NCBI GenBank assembly: GCA_016756855.1
Contig: JAESPD010000002.1
Coordinates: forward strand, 116,991-180,990
DNA: 64,000 nucleotides
Source of the DNA: a gamma proteobacterium endosymbiont of Lamellibrachia anaximandri
Lineage (GTDB): Bacteria; Pseudomonadota; Gammaproteobacteria; Chromatiales; Chromatiaceae
Direction: 5' to 3'
How positions within the stretch are numbered: position 1 is the stretch's first letter; every line of letters begins with the position of its first letter. Below are positions 8,949 to 19,800 of this stretch, one piece after another. The position numbers were made by a program, and so were the translations under genes. The notes under the pieces are model-generated. The model was given only the letters and a program-made list of their open reading frames with translations. It was not told the origin of the DNA and did not search any database.

Positions 8949-9797
8949 ATGGCAAATGCAAATTCTTTACTCTCTAAATCCCTGCAAGTGGCTGCGGGGG
9001 CTGTGTTGCTTACATTCGCAGGCGCGACGCAGGCAATCACAGTTGACGGGGATATCAACGATTGGCTCAGCGCACCGCAGGGACAAGCTTCAGACTGGAG
9101 CAATATTTTGCGCAGCTCCATATCCCATGTCGATGAAGATCAGAATAGCTACTATCTCGATCCTGGATATGGGGGTCAGGCCTATGATGTAGAGGCCATA
9201 TTTGCAGAACAGATGGGGACAAGCCTGAGTATCGCCATCGTGACCGGCCGTGACCCAAACGCGGGTGGCTGGGCTGGTGGCGATATCTCCTTCAACTTTG
9301 ATTTCGGCGTAGATGCCACCAGCTTCGAATTCGGTATCGTAACCCGCGATCACGACGGCATGATCCGAGGTGATGTCTATGCGGTAAGTGACTGGAACTA
9401 CGGCATCTGGACGGCGCCCAATGTCTACAATCCCAGCGGCACGAGCCTGTACAAGGAGTCCCATCCCGTCAATATAAAGAGTGGTTCACTACTGGGCAGC
9501 GTCAATCTCGAGTATACCGATCTGCTCTACAACGGCAGCAGCCCGAATCAGATCGGCGCATTCTCAGGGGATCACTTTATGATCGAAACCAGTCTCGACC
9601 TTGCCATGCTCGATCTGGTCAACCTGGGCCTGGATGACGACCCCTATCGCATTCACTGGGCACCCAACTGCAACAATGACTGGCTGCAACTGGATATGCC
9701 TGCCGCACATGTACCCGAGCCAAGCACCCTGCTTCTGTTGACCGTCGGCCTGCTGGGAATGGTCGGACGCCGCCGCATGAGCCCAAAGACAAAATAA
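8949..9797 (+). CDS. PEP-CTERM sorting-domain exoprotein
   Basis: Secreted protein of 282 residues. It has a signal peptide (about 1-29, ending AGATQA), a mature start TVDGDINDWLSAP resembling the opening of CBM9-like and related beta-sandwich domains, and a C-terminal sorting signal: VPEPST, a hydrophobic helix, then GRRRMSPKTK. PEP-CTERM signals are processed by exosortase (EpsH/XrtA) and are tied to extracellular polysaccharide and floc or biofilm formation. No exosortase is in the window. A GTG at 8934 is an alternative start. The gene has its own sigma-54 promoter and two terminators, so it is monocistronic. The central function is not recognisable. Confidence 0.88.
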   Translation: MANANSLLSKSLQVAAGAVLLTFAGATQAITVDGDINDWLSAPQGQASDWSNILRSSISHVDEDQNSYYLDPGYGGQAYDVEAIFAEQMGTSLSIAIVTGRDPNAGGWAGGDISFNFDFGVDATSFEFGIVTRDHDGMIRGDVYAVSDWNYGIWTAPNVYNPSGTSLYKESHPVNIKSGSLLGSVNLEYTDLLYNGSSPNQIGAFSGDHFMIETSLDLAMLDLVNLGLDDDPYRIHWAPNCNNDWLQLDMPAAHVPEPSTLLLLTVGLLGMVGRRRMSPKTK

Positions 9798-9819
9798 TAA
9801 AGATAGCAGCAGCAATTTG

Positions 9820-9850
9820 GGTGGCCCGCAGTTTGTGGCCACCTTTTTTT
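9820..9850 (+). terminator. Rho-independent terminator of the PEP-CTERM gene
   Basis: GGTGGCC (9820-9826) pairs with GGCCACC (9837-9843) across a 10-base loop and is followed by seven T residues. It begins 23 bases after the stop codon. Confidence 0.75.
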
Positions 9851-9872
9851 GTGCCGAAAAAAATGCTGGAAT

Positions 9873-9909
9873 AAAAAAGCCCGCATCTGTTTCCAGATGC
9901 GGGCTTTTT
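9873..9909. terminator. Bidirectional terminator between PEP-CTERM gene and sat
   Basis: An 11-bp perfect stem (GCCCGCATCTG / CAGATGCGGGC) with a TTTC loop is flanked by A6 on the left and T5 on the right. It can terminate transcription from both convergent genes. It lies 14 bases beyond the sat stop. Confidence 0.9.
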
Positions 9910-9922
9910 CAAGCAGTGCCTA

Positions 9923-11113
9923 TCAGGAATTCAAAGACTGATAGTAATCCATCAGGATCTGCGCCACTTCAGGACGGGAGAACTCAGCCGGAGGTGCGAT
10001 GCCCTGGCCCAGCATCTCACGTACCTTGGTACCGGAGAGCAGTACGAAGTCTTCTTTGCTGTGATCCGGTGCATCGCGCATCATCACAACTTTGTTGAGC
10101 TTCTTGGAATAGGCAGTGTGGTCGGCACGGAAGATCTCGATATCCAGCATGCCTGCGGGCACTTCGTCATCGAAGATGGTCTGTGCGTCGAAGGCGCCGT
10201 AGTAGTCACCAACACCGGCGTGGTCACGACCGATGATAAAGTGGCTGGCACCCATGTTCTGGCGGAAGTAGGCGTGCAGCACGGCTTCGCGGGGACCGGC
10301 GTAGAGCATGTCGAAACCGTATCCGGTGATCATTACGCTGTTCGGCGGAAAGTAGAGCTCTGCCATCTTGCGGATGGCGGCATCACGAACCGGCGCGGGA
10401 ATATCACCCTTCTTCAGCTTACCCAGCAGCATGTGGATGACAAGGCCGTCACAACCCAGACGATCCATAGCCATGTGGCACAGCTCTTCGTGGGCCAGAT
10501 GCATGGGGTTACGGGTCTGGAAGGCAACAACCTTCTCCCAACCGTGCTCCTTGATCTCGTTGCGAATCTCGACCGCGGTACGGAAAGTATCGGGGAAATC
10601 GCTCTGGAAGTAGGAGAAGCTCAATACCTGGATCGGACCTGAGACTGCGACACGGCCCTGGGTATTGAAGGCGTTGACGCCGACATGATCCATATCCTGG
10701 GTGCGGTAGACCTTGTCGGTCATAACCTGCATCTGATTGTCGGAGACGGTTTCGATGTTTTCCACATCCATGATAGCCAGCACAGGATTGCCTTCCATGT
10801 TGGGATCACGCAGTGCGATGCGCTTGGCGTCACCAATGGCATCAGCGCTATCAAGCAGGCAGAGAACCGGCACCGGGAAGTGGGTTCCGTCGGTCAGCGT
10901 CATGGATTCTGCAGCGCCCATGGCATCTGCCACGTTCATGAAGCCCTTAAGAGGGTTGAAGTAACCGGTGCCCATCATCACCGCGTTACCAGCGGCCTGC
11001 GAACTGATCATGACTGACGGAAGACTTTCCGCCTCGTGGGACAGTTTGTGGTGCTCGTCCGGATCGTAGACAAACAGAGGTTGCAGTTCGTCGGAACCTA
11101 CAGGCTTGATCAT
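9923..11113 (-). CDS. sat: Sulfate adenylyltransferase (ATP sulfurylase), dissimilatory type
   Basis: Interconverts APS plus pyrophosphate and ATP plus sulfate. In sulfur oxidisers it runs toward ATP as the last step of the reverse APS-reductase route. The 396-residue single-chain enzyme has QTRNPMHLAHE (QxRN and HxxH nucleotide motifs), GRDHAG and FRADHTAYSKKL, and no APS-kinase or GTPase partner. This is the homo-oligomeric Sat of sulfur-metabolising prokaryotes, not CysDN. The ATG at 11113 follows GGAG by 10 bases; the 12 residues upstream (from 11149) are Arg-rich and unlike the family. It stands alone; aprAB is not in the window. Confidence 0.95.
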   Translation of the reverse strand: MIKPVGSDELQPLFVYDPDEHHKLSHEAESLPSVMISSQAAGNAVMMGTGYFNPLKGFMNVADAMGAAESMTLTDGTHFPVPVLCLLDSADAIGDAKRIALRDPNMEGNPVLAIMDVENIETVSDNQMQVMTDKVYRTQDMDHVGVNAFNTQGRVAVSGPIQVLSFSYFQSDFPDTFRTAVEIRNEIKEHGWEKVVAFQTRNPMHLAHEELCHMAMDRLGCDGLVIHMLLGKLKKGDIPAPVRDAAIRKMAELYFPPNSVMITGYGFDMLYAGPREAVLHAYFRQNMGASHFIIGRDHAGVGDYYGAFDAQTIFDDEVPAGMLDIEIFRADHTAYSKKLNKVVMMRDAPDHSKEDFVLLSGTKVREMLGQGIAPPAEFSRPEVAQILMDYYQSLNS

Positions 11114-11439
11114 GATATTTCGTCTCCTTCGCTTCGCACGAAAATTCAATCAACCGGTTGGGCCACACTGTGTGATCCAAGCCGGCACAGGATTCTCAAA
11201 AGACCGTTATGGCATCTTGCTGATGCTGCTAATTCTCAACCTCAGGAAGTTCGCCTAACTTTATGTTTTTACAATAAAATGCGCATCTAGCGCAGATTCT
11301 GAAATCTAAAGCAGACATACCCTATCACAGCCGGGGATTATTCATCCCTAATATATTTTTATGCCGTCAGCAAAATTCCAATGTAAGAATAGTTTTTTCT
11401 GTAAATTTGGGCGTTTATCCGATGCAGAGGGAGCTTGTA

Positions 11440-13269
11440 TTATTGCCACAAAACATCCGCCAGACCGCTGTTCCTGCGTAACTGCCTGTGAACGAGAGCG
11501 CGGAAAACTTCTTGCTCAGTTGAGATATGAAATCTGCTACGTGAACGGGTAATCGCGGTGTACAACAGTTCACGGGTCAATAGCGGGTTATCCCGGGCAG
11601 GCAGTTGCAGAAGGACTTCATTGAACTCGGACCCCTGACTCTTGTGCACCGTCATGGCGAAAACAGTCTGGTGTTCGGGCAGACGGGCAGGTGCTATCCA
11701 GCGGAAGCTGCCATCCGCCACTGGAAAAACCACTGAGATCTCTCCCCCGGCTTGTGGGTTCGGCAGGGCAACGCCAATGTCACCATTATATAGTCCCAAT
11801 CCGTAGCTGTTGCGGGTAACCAATACTGGCCGTCCCTGAAACCACTCGGAATCCCCAGTGATATAGCCTCTGCTACGCAGTTCGGCATCAATCCGCCTGT
11901 TGATGGCAATGACACCCTCGGGACCCTGTTGCAATGCGCAGAGCACACGATAACTGTTAAGAGAGGCGAAGATCTCTGACGGCGCCACCTCCTTTTCGAT
12001 CATTTCAAATATTTTTGCATAACGTCCAGCAGCAAGCTTTGCAGTGTCATCGGTCACTGGAATCCGGCAAATTTGCGATGCTGCACCGCCCTCTTCCAGC
12101 AGTTCCCAAGCCTGCCTGAAGTTTCCGCTGTTCACTGCACCGGCCAGGAGCCCGATAGGACTTGCTGAATCGAAACGGTAGCTCTTCTTAAGTGCCACCA
12201 CTGAATCCGCCAGTGCCCTTGGGTCACTGGAATCCGGGGGTGGGCTCTGCCCAGTGGCTCGCTGCAGCTGCTCTGCGAAGTGAGGTGTTGGCCCGCGATA
12301 ACCACTACAGATATCACCCAGCACCGCCCCGGCTTCCACTGAAGCCAGCTGATCCTTATCCCCCAGCAGAATCAGACGGGCGGAATCGGGCAGAGCTTCC
12401 AGCAACTTCGCCATCAGTGCCACAGGCACCATCGAAGCTTCATCGAGCACCAACACATCCAATGCCAGAGGGTTGTCTCTATTGTGAACAAAACCTGTAC
12501 TGCCGTGCCTGACCCCCAGTAATCGATGTAGCGTTGAGGCCAGCTCAGGCAGAGAATTCACCAGCGCCGGGGGCAGCTGATGGGAACTCCGCGACTGCTG
12601 AATCGCCTCCTGCAGCCGTGCAGCCGCCTTGCCGGTTGGAGCTGCCAAAGTAATACGCAGCGCCTCACCGCCCGGCTGTTGGCGCAACAGTGCAAGTAGA
12701 CGCATCACCGTGGTGGTCTTGCCGGTGCCAGGCCCGCCGGAGATCACACTGAGCCGTCGTAACACCGCTGTGGCAGCGGCCTGTTTTTGCCAATCGATTT
12801 CATCGCCGGTATTTGGAAACAGCTGTTTCAAGCCGGTTCGCAGCACCGCTTCATCCACATTAGAGGCTTGGCGAGCCGCCCGTTCATCGAGCAGAAAACC
12901 AAGGCGGTGTTCATATTTCCAGTAGCGATGCAGATAGAGCCGGCCTGAAGCATCGAGGATCAATGGCTGATGTTCACCGGGCGTTCCGACCACTCCACTC
13001 TGGTGCAGTTGGACAGACCAGTCGTTCAACGAAGGCAATGAGGCTATCACCTGACCGTCGAGCCCGTTCAGAGGCCGATCCGCCATATCATTGATATCAA
13101 AGCAGACGTGACCTTCATTGGTTGCCCGGCTGGCCATTGCGGCTGCAAGCGCCAACAATTCTGACGGCTGATCCGACTTCTGCAGCAGGAGATCGGCAAA
13201 ATAAACGTCCAGATCGCTCAACAGGCCCTGGCTCTGAAGTTGGCCGATCAGCCGTCTCTCATCTCTCAT
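11440..13269 (-). CDS. recD: Exonuclease V subunit RecD
   Basis: 5'-3' helicase subunit of RecBCD, which processes DNA double-strand ends. The 609-residue protein has the small N-terminal domain that contacts RecB, Walker A GGPGTGKTTT at about 178-187, VLVLDEASMVPV (Walker B), LLGDKDQLASVEAGAVLGD, and late motifs AMTVHKSQGSEF and LLYTAITRSRSR. Its ATG overlaps the recB stop by four bases (ATGA). The about 290 bp between it and the sat start hold no gene that I can support. Confidence 0.96.
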   Translation of the reverse strand: MRDERRLIGQLQSQGLLSDLDVYFADLLLQKSDQPSELLALAAAMASRATNEGHVCFDINDMADRPLNGLDGQVIASLPSLNDWSVQLHQSGVVGTPGEHQPLILDASGRLYLHRYWKYEHRLGFLLDERAARQASNVDEAVLRTGLKQLFPNTGDEIDWQKQAAATAVLRRLSVISGGPGTGKTTTVMRLLALLRQQPGGEALRITLAAPTGKAAARLQEAIQQSRSSHQLPPALVNSLPELASTLHRLLGVRHGSTGFVHNRDNPLALDVLVLDEASMVPVALMAKLLEALPDSARLILLGDKDQLASVEAGAVLGDICSGYRGPTPHFAEQLQRATGQSPPPDSSDPRALADSVVALKKSYRFDSASPIGLLAGAVNSGNFRQAWELLEEGGAASQICRIPVTDDTAKLAAGRYAKIFEMIEKEVAPSEIFASLNSYRVLCALQQGPEGVIAINRRIDAELRSRGYITGDSEWFQGRPVLVTRNSYGLGLYNGDIGVALPNPQAGGEISVVFPVADGSFRWIAPARLPEHQTVFAMTVHKSQGSEFNEVLLQLPARDNPLLTRELLYTAITRSRSRFHISTEQEVFRALVHRQLRRNSGLADVLWQ

Positions 13270-16200
13270 GCATCAGCCCCCGGCATTGCCAGATCCAGCG
13301 CCTCGATAAAGGCCTTCGGCGGCCGTTCCCGAAAAACACCGAAATCAGCCCCGGTTGCAGGCTGCATACCCCGCAGAAAGAGATAGAAGACGCCACCAAA
13401 ATGTTGGTCGTAGTCGTAATCGGCCAAACGCAGTCGCAGAAAGCGGTGCACGGCAAGGGTGTAGAAAAGATATTGCAACGGATAGTCGTGCGTGATCATG
13501 GCATTTTCCAACTGAGCCTGACCATAACTTGAGGCATTGGTGCCGAGCCAGTTCGACTTGTAATCCAGCAGATAGAATCGCCCGTTCGCCTCAAAGACCA
13601 GGTCGATGAAGCCTTTCATAAAACCCTGGATCGAACCGAACCGAATACCGGCTGCCGCCTGCTGGATACGCTCTGACATTGCGAACTGCTTCTCTTCCAG
13701 AATGCTTTTCAGTCTGGCCGAATCAAACCCAGCTACCGGATAGTGGAACTCCATCTCGTTGATTCGTTGTCTGCTGCTGACATCACACAACCGCAGCCCG
13801 GTTTCATCCAACCCGGTATTCACCACAGACTGCACCATTCTCTCAACGACAGGTGTCCAGTGCGTTTCGATAGCGTAATTTTGCAGCTGCTGCCGGATAA
13901 CAGTTTCCAGCCCAGGATCACCTGCATCAGTAAAATCGAGGTGTTCAAATATTGCGTGCAGACAGGTTCCAGGCTTGGGCCCTTTGGGAAATCCATGGAT
14001 ATCGTGAGCGGGTTCCAGGGCGACTGTCTCAGAGCGAACCGCATCACGGTCCGGCAGGTCGACTCCATGACCCGAGACCAGCGCGGAGAAGCTGGTGATC
14101 CAGGAACCCGGTCTGATTGTGCCGCCAAAGACTCTGGCCGAAACAAGCTCCGGGGTGAGCGCCAGGGGAAACTGGGCAACCTCGCTGATCTCCATCAGCG
14201 GCTGAATAAGAATGTTTCCACCAGACTGCTCCACCAGCTCATCAAGCCGTTGAGCCACTGCTACGTCATTCACTTTTTTGAAGGTGCGTTTCCATTGGCT
14301 GATTGGGTCATCGGAGGATGATTCCCCCGGATGCAGCAACCAGGCCAGGGGAGAATTTTCGCTGTTTTTTACCTTGCCCCAAGCCAGATAGCAGCGGTGT
14401 TTGGCGCGGGTCAAGGCCACGTAGAGCAGCCGCAGACTCTCCGCCAGACCCTCTTCCGCCTTATGGATTTTGTTTTTTTCGAAGTTGGCTGACCCCAGTT
14501 CCAGGACAGGTTCAAAATCTGTATCAGGATCATGGAAGAGGCAGGACTTTTGGCTCTTCCGGAATCCGGGCTGTTCATCCCAAAGGAAGGGACAAAATAC
14601 CACCGGATACTCCAACCCCTTGCTGGTGTGCAGGGTCACGATGCGTACCAGGTTGCCATCACTTTCAAGACGCAGCAGTTTTTCTTCATCGACGGGCGCC
14701 TCGCTCTGCCGTTGCTGGCTAAGCCACTTTATCAAACCCTCCATACCTGGTTGCATCGACCTGTCATGTTGATGCAGCAGCTCACCCAGTTGATAGAGAT
14801 TGGTCAGGCGCCGTTCTCCATCCTCGTATGAAAGCAATCGGTTTTCCACCCCCCGTCGTATCAACAGGCGGCGAAACATACGTATGAACCCCTGGTCTCT
14901 CCAGGTCTGATGGTAATCGAGAAAACTTTCCACCTGACCACCGGTTGCCGTCTCATCCCAGGTCAGCGCATCGATCTCTTCACCACTCCAGCCCAACATA
15001 TCGGTGGCCAGAGCAGCCCGCAGCAGAGACTCTCGGCGGGGATCGAGACAGGCGTGCAGCAGGCGTTCCAGCTCTTCCGCCTCAAGGCCATGAAAGATAT
15101 TGTCCTGGGCGCTGCGCACACTGTGAATACCCAACTCCAGCAGGGCAACGGAAATCTGTTCAGCCTGTTTATGTTTGCGCACCAACACCGCGATGTCGTT
15201 GCCGCACAGGGGGGCTCCATCAATGGTTGCTTTGCCGGTCCGACCCAGCACAAGCAGTCTGTCGATCTCACGGGCAGTGGTTGTTGCCACCGCATGACGC
15301 AGCTCATCGACCTTCATCTCCTCCGTTGCCAGCTTCCAGATCCGCATGGGCTGGGATGTATCCCCTCTCACGACCAATCCATTCTCTCGCCGGTTGGCGG
15401 CCTCAACGGGATGAAACGGTATCTCTTTGTAGAAAAAAGGTGTCGGAGCGTTGTCGAACAGGGTGTTCACCGCCTTTATCAGCGTTGGCGTCGAGCGCCA
15501 GTTGACGCTCAGGTGATAACGGTCATCGGCATCGTTGCGTGCCTTCAGATAGGCAAAGATATCAGCGCCGCGAAAGCTGTAGATTGCCTGCTTGGGATCG
15601 CCCACCAGAAATACCGGCAGACCCGATTTACCATAGATGCGCGAAAAGATCTCATACTGCACCGGATCAGTATCCTGGAATTCATCCACCAGGGCCGCCG
15701 GATAGCGTTGCCGCAACGCCCTTACCAGATGTTCCCCGCCACTACCCGAAAGCGCCTCCTTGAGTTGCAGCAGCAGATCATCATAGAACCATTCACCCGC
15801 TTCCGCCTGTCGCTTGGGCAGCTCATCAATCAGAAAATTGTAGAACTGCAGATAGAGGGTTTTAATCTTGTCAGCATAGGCGCTGGCGATTGCAGATTTC
15901 AGATCTGCAAACCGTTGGCATCGGTCGAAGAATTCGTGTTCCGGGACCTGATGACCCTTTTTAACCGCCTTCTCAATGGAGCTGAAAGAAAATTTTTCCA
16001 GTTTTTCAAAGGCCTCAAGCGCCGGACTCTCCTGTGACAGCCAGCTATCCATCTCATCACACAGGAGCGAGATAGCGCTGGATTTGTAGGATGTCTGATT
16101 GAATACGGCTGTGTCGCCCAACGTTTCGCGAATCCGCTCTCCATCCACCTGCCATAAAGTTTGCAACTGCGGGATGATTTGTGTTGCCTGCGTCTCCAAC

Positions 16201-16811
16201 CCAGCAGTATCGGCAGGAGACTCTGCACCACGCACCAGCAGATAGGGTTTGCCCAAGCCATCATGAACCGCAGAGAGCAGACCCTCCGGTGTGCCGATTT
16301 CAGCCCTTACCCGGTCAGTGATTCCGTCCGGTAAGTTTTCCAGTTCCCGTCGCCAATAATCATCCGCAATCTGTTGCACACGAGCCGTTTGATCCGGAAC
16401 CAGTTCCGCATCGAAGGATTGGCCACTCCCGAAGGCATTTTCGGTCAATACCCGCTGACAAAAGCCGTGGATGGTATAGATCGCCGCCCGGTCAAATCCT
16501 GCAATCGCCAGATTGAGACGTTTGACCATCACAGCATGGTCCGGCTGCGTCTGGAGCAGATAAACTAGTAGCGGATCATCCGATTTCCCGCAGGAAAAAG
16601 CCTCCCTCACTTCCAGCAGACGCCCTCTGATACGGGCCTTCAACTCCGCGGTCGCGGCATTTGTATAGGTCACCACGAGAATGGAATCCGGATCGACCCC
16701 ATGTTCGATCAATAGCCGCAGATAGAGCCCGGTAAGGGTATAGGTCTTGCCGGTTCCGGCGCTGGCCTCCACCAGGTTCAGCCCCTCCAGCGGTACGGTG
16801 TTGAGATCCAT
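13266..16811 (-). CDS. recB: Exonuclease V subunit RecB
   Basis: 3'-5' helicase and nuclease subunit of RecBCD. The 1181-residue protein opens with Walker A (EASAGTGKTYTL), contains VDEFQDTDPVQYEIF, VGDPKQAIYSFRGAD and LHTSKGLEYPVVFCP helicase motifs, and ends with the RecB nuclease domain whose catalytic strand LLDYKSN lies near residue 1083, after GFIDLVFE. The ATG at 16811 follows GGAG at 8 bases; a GTG at 16820 overlapping the recC stop is less likely. It is sandwiched between recC and recD without ptrA, unlike E. coli. Confidence 0.97.
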   Translation of the reverse strand: MDLNTVPLEGLNLVEASAGTGKTYTLTGLYLRLLIEHGVDPDSILVVTYTNAATAELKARIRGRLLEVREAFSCGKSDDPLLVYLLQTQPDHAVMVKRLNLAIAGFDRAAIYTIHGFCQRVLTENAFGSGQSFDAELVPDQTARVQQIADDYWRRELENLPDGITDRVRAEIGTPEGLLSAVHDGLGKPYLLVRGAESPADTAGLETQATQIIPQLQTLWQVDGERIRETLGDTAVFNQTSYKSSAISLLCDEMDSWLSQESPALEAFEKLEKFSFSSIEKAVKKGHQVPEHEFFDRCQRFADLKSAIASAYADKIKTLYLQFYNFLIDELPKRQAEAGEWFYDDLLLQLKEALSGSGGEHLVRALRQRYPAALVDEFQDTDPVQYEIFSRIYGKSGLPVFLVGDPKQAIYSFRGADIFAYLKARNDADDRYHLSVNWRSTPTLIKAVNTLFDNAPTPFFYKEIPFHPVEAANRRENGLVVRGDTSQPMRIWKLATEEMKVDELRHAVATTTAREIDRLLVLGRTGKATIDGAPLCGNDIAVLVRKHKQAEQISVALLELGIHSVRSAQDNIFHGLEAEELERLLHACLDPRRESLLRAALATDMLGWSGEEIDALTWDETATGGQVESFLDYHQTWRDQGFIRMFRRLLIRRGVENRLLSYEDGERRLTNLYQLGELLHQHDRSMQPGMEGLIKWLSQQRQSEAPVDEEKLLRLESDGNLVRIVTLHTSKGLEYPVVFCPFLWDEQPGFRKSQKSCLFHDPDTDFEPVLELGSANFEKNKIHKAEEGLAESLRLLYVALTRAKHRCYLAWGKVKNSENSPLAWLLHPGESSSDDPISQWKRTFKKVNDVAVAQRLDELVEQSGGNILIQPLMEISEVAQFPLALTPELVSARVFGGTIRPGSWITSFSALVSGHGVDLPDRDAVRSETVALEPAHDIHGFPKGPKPGTCLHAIFEHLDFTDAGDPGLETVIRQQLQNYAIETHWTPVVERMVQSVVNTGLDETGLRLCDVSSRQRINEMEFHYPVAGFDSARLKSILEEKQFAMSERIQQAAAGIRFGSIQGFMKGFIDLVFEANGRFYLLDYKSNWLGTNASSYGQAQLENAMITHDYPLQYLFYTLAVHRFLRLRLADYDYDQHFGGVFYLFLRGMQPATGADFGVFRERPPKAFIEALDLAMPGADA

Positions 16812-16816
16812 CAGCC

Positions 16817-19800
16817 TCACTCCACCAGCTCCATGTGATCCATGAGGGGCAAAAAGACGGCGAGGCTGATCTCATGGAATGCCTCATCCAGCATCCTCTC
16901 GCCAGGCATCAGCAGTCTGTGGTGGGGTTTGCTCCCGTGTGCCGGAGGGTCGTTGAACCAACGCCTTCGAGCTTGGTAGAGGGCCGTCGGCCGATCTTCC
17001 GTCGCCCGCCATTTCTCAGCATAGGACCAAGAAGTGCCTGCGTAGAAATGCAGTGGCGTCAGCATACCCTGCCGGTAGAGCGCCACCAGTTGCTGCAGAT
17101 GGACTTCCGGGTCGTTCGGTGCAATAAACCTCCCCTCCTCATCCGGTGACAGCCAGGTTGCCTCCCACGCCACCCCTTCAGGCCTGATAAGAGTCAACAC
17201 CAGAAACCGAATCCAGAGATCCAGTCTTTGATGGGGATATATCCTGCCTGCGCTGTATTCGAGCAGGCCTGTAGTGCGCAATTCGCTCAGTCTTCCGGTC
17301 AGCCGCAGGCCGTCCAGCATCAGATCGACATCCAGGGGCGGCATCTCTTCACCAAAAGCACCCGCATTCAACCGTTCCACCATTATCTGAGCAGATCCGC
17401 AAAGCTGTTGAAATTGGCGCCGTCCGGGGTTTCCGTGTGGCAACTCACCCCGGAGATCGAGCAGTTGATAGAAAGATTCCGCAGACTCTCCAGAGAGTAG
17501 CCGTTCCACCAGCTCACGCTCAACGGCTTCGACGGTAAATTTTTCCATCTCGAAGGTTTCACGTGCATCAGGAATATCCCGGGCGGTTTCCAACCTGAGA
17601 TTGAGTCGTTGGGCCGCAAATGCCCGCGCAGGACCGGCACTGTAAAATCGTCGCAGCAGATGCAGATCCACTGAATCCGTTGCCGGTTCCATTTTGGGCA
17701 GCGGCGCGGCCACCAGCGGCTGGCGCTGTTTTTCTCCACGTCCAACCAGCCGGGCTGCCTCTTGCATCCTCGATGAGTAGCTGAAGAGATGTCCCTCCGG
17801 TTGAAAATAGTTGGGACTGAAGGGCTGAGGCGGGTGGGTAAAGGTCACCCTGTCCAAACCGGACTCGCCCGCCTGAGATGCCACATAGTCCCGCAGTTCT
17901 TCCACCAACACCGAAGGCGGCAGTGCGCTGTTGTCTTTGAGGCTGCGGCCGACATAGCTGATATAGAGACGTTCACGGGCAGAGATCAGTGTCTCCAGAA
18001 ACAGATAACGATCATCGGCGCGCCGTGAGCGGTCGCCAAAACGAAACTGCTTTGCCATCAGGTCAAAATCCAGGGTTGGGGGTTCCCTGGGAAAGGCGCC
18101 GTCGCTCATCCCGATCAGGCAGATCGCCTTGAAGGGCAGGCTGCGCATGGGAGTAAATGCACAGAAATTGACGCCGCCACCAAGAAAGCCCCGGCCTGAA
18201 CCGTGACTGAAGAGCAGTTCAAGTTGCTGACAAATCAGGGAGAGAGAGACCTGGCCCTGAAAACCGGCCTCTTCCGCCTCTTCACCCAGTCGCACAAGGG
18301 TATCCCGAACAAGTTGCAGCGGCTGCTCTGCACTCTCATCGGCGGCAAAAAAACGATCCAGAATCCGCTGCAGGCGGTCACACCATATGGCAACCGTGAC
18401 CATACCGGTTAGCCTCTCCTCCAGTTCAAACAGGGATCGGCAGAAACCCAACAATCCACTCAACCAAACAGATTCCGAACCTTCTGCACTCTCCGGGATT
18501 GGAATGTCCTGCCACAAGGCTTCATCGTTTGGCGACATAGCGTAACCCAGCACCAGCTGCTCCAGCCCGAAACGCCAGGTATTCCGTGGGTCGGCAGGCA
18601 GATCAAACCCCAATTTACTCTCGGCGTCCCGTCCCCAGCGAATGGCCGCCTGCTCAATCCATTCGACGATGCGTTCCAGACCCGCATCATCGAGGCCGAA
18701 CCGCTGCTGAATCGCCGGAAACTCCAGTAGCCTGAGAACCTCATCGACCCCATAGCGGCCGGCAGGGACCGAAAGCAGATCAAGGAACGCCGTGACATAG
18801 GGATTTTCCAGCCCTAGGGTCCGGTCGCTGATGCGATAGGGGATGGCAGGGCAATCCCCCGGCTCGGAGAAACGGGCTTCGATAAGCGGCGCATAGGTAT
18901 CGATATCGGGTGTCATCACCAGAATATCGGCGGGGATCAGATCGGGCATCTCCTCTAACATTGCCAACAGCTGATCATAGAGGACTTCAACTTCCCGCAT
19001 GGGACTGTGGCAGCGGTGAAATGCAACAGAATGATCTCGTTCATCTTTGATGGGTTCAGGCAGTTCGAGATGCAGAATCTCACGCTGTAGCCCGGCCAGG
19101 CAGCCATCCCCTTCTGCGTTATCGAACCACTCCTCTGAGCCTGGATCGAACTCATTGATCGTGGAGAAAAAATCTCTGCCCTGGCGCCCCAGAGAGGCAA
19201 GCAGCGGATTGCCGACCTCCAGGTAGAGGTCTTCGATGTCGGATGACATCAGCTCCCGTCTCACCATCTCCCCCTCGGGCATGATTTCAAGCCAATGGGC
19301 CTCACAGGGATTCAGCAGAAAAAGATGGATATCTATCCAACGGGAGAGCTGCCTGATAATCTCAAGATAGCCCGGAGAGAGCGTAGGCACCCCAAAGAGA
19401 AAGAGCCGCGCAGGTAAACCACGGGGAGGATTTGCGGCATCACCAGACATGGCCTGGAACAGGGATTCCTGCAGATGCACCCAATGAACAGCCTCGTCCG
19501 CGGCCAACCGGCGCCAGATTTCGGCTTGCCACTCATCCCCAGCGACAGCAGACTCACCCTGATCCCATTTCCGGATCCAGTCGGGACGATAGACCAGATA
19601 GCGGTCGAACAGACCCGCCAGTCTGTCAGCCAGTTGGAAGCGACGCTTCTCACTTTCCTTCCTCAGGAAACGGCTAACTGGCGCAAATACCGGCTCTTGG
19701 TCAATCCCATCGAGCAGTTGGAATATCCGCCATCTGAGCAGGGAGGGTTCAAACCGGTTGAATTCACTAACATCGGGAAGAAAGGCACGAAACACCTCCC

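Noticed and set aside
11361..11552. 63-codon plus-strand frame near the sat-recD gap
   Set aside because: Half of it overlaps recD in antisense, and the rest has no ribosome-binding site or similarity that I can recognise.
14910..16037. 375-codon open frame on the plus strand
   Set aside because: Antisense to recB, with no ribosome-binding site or known motif.
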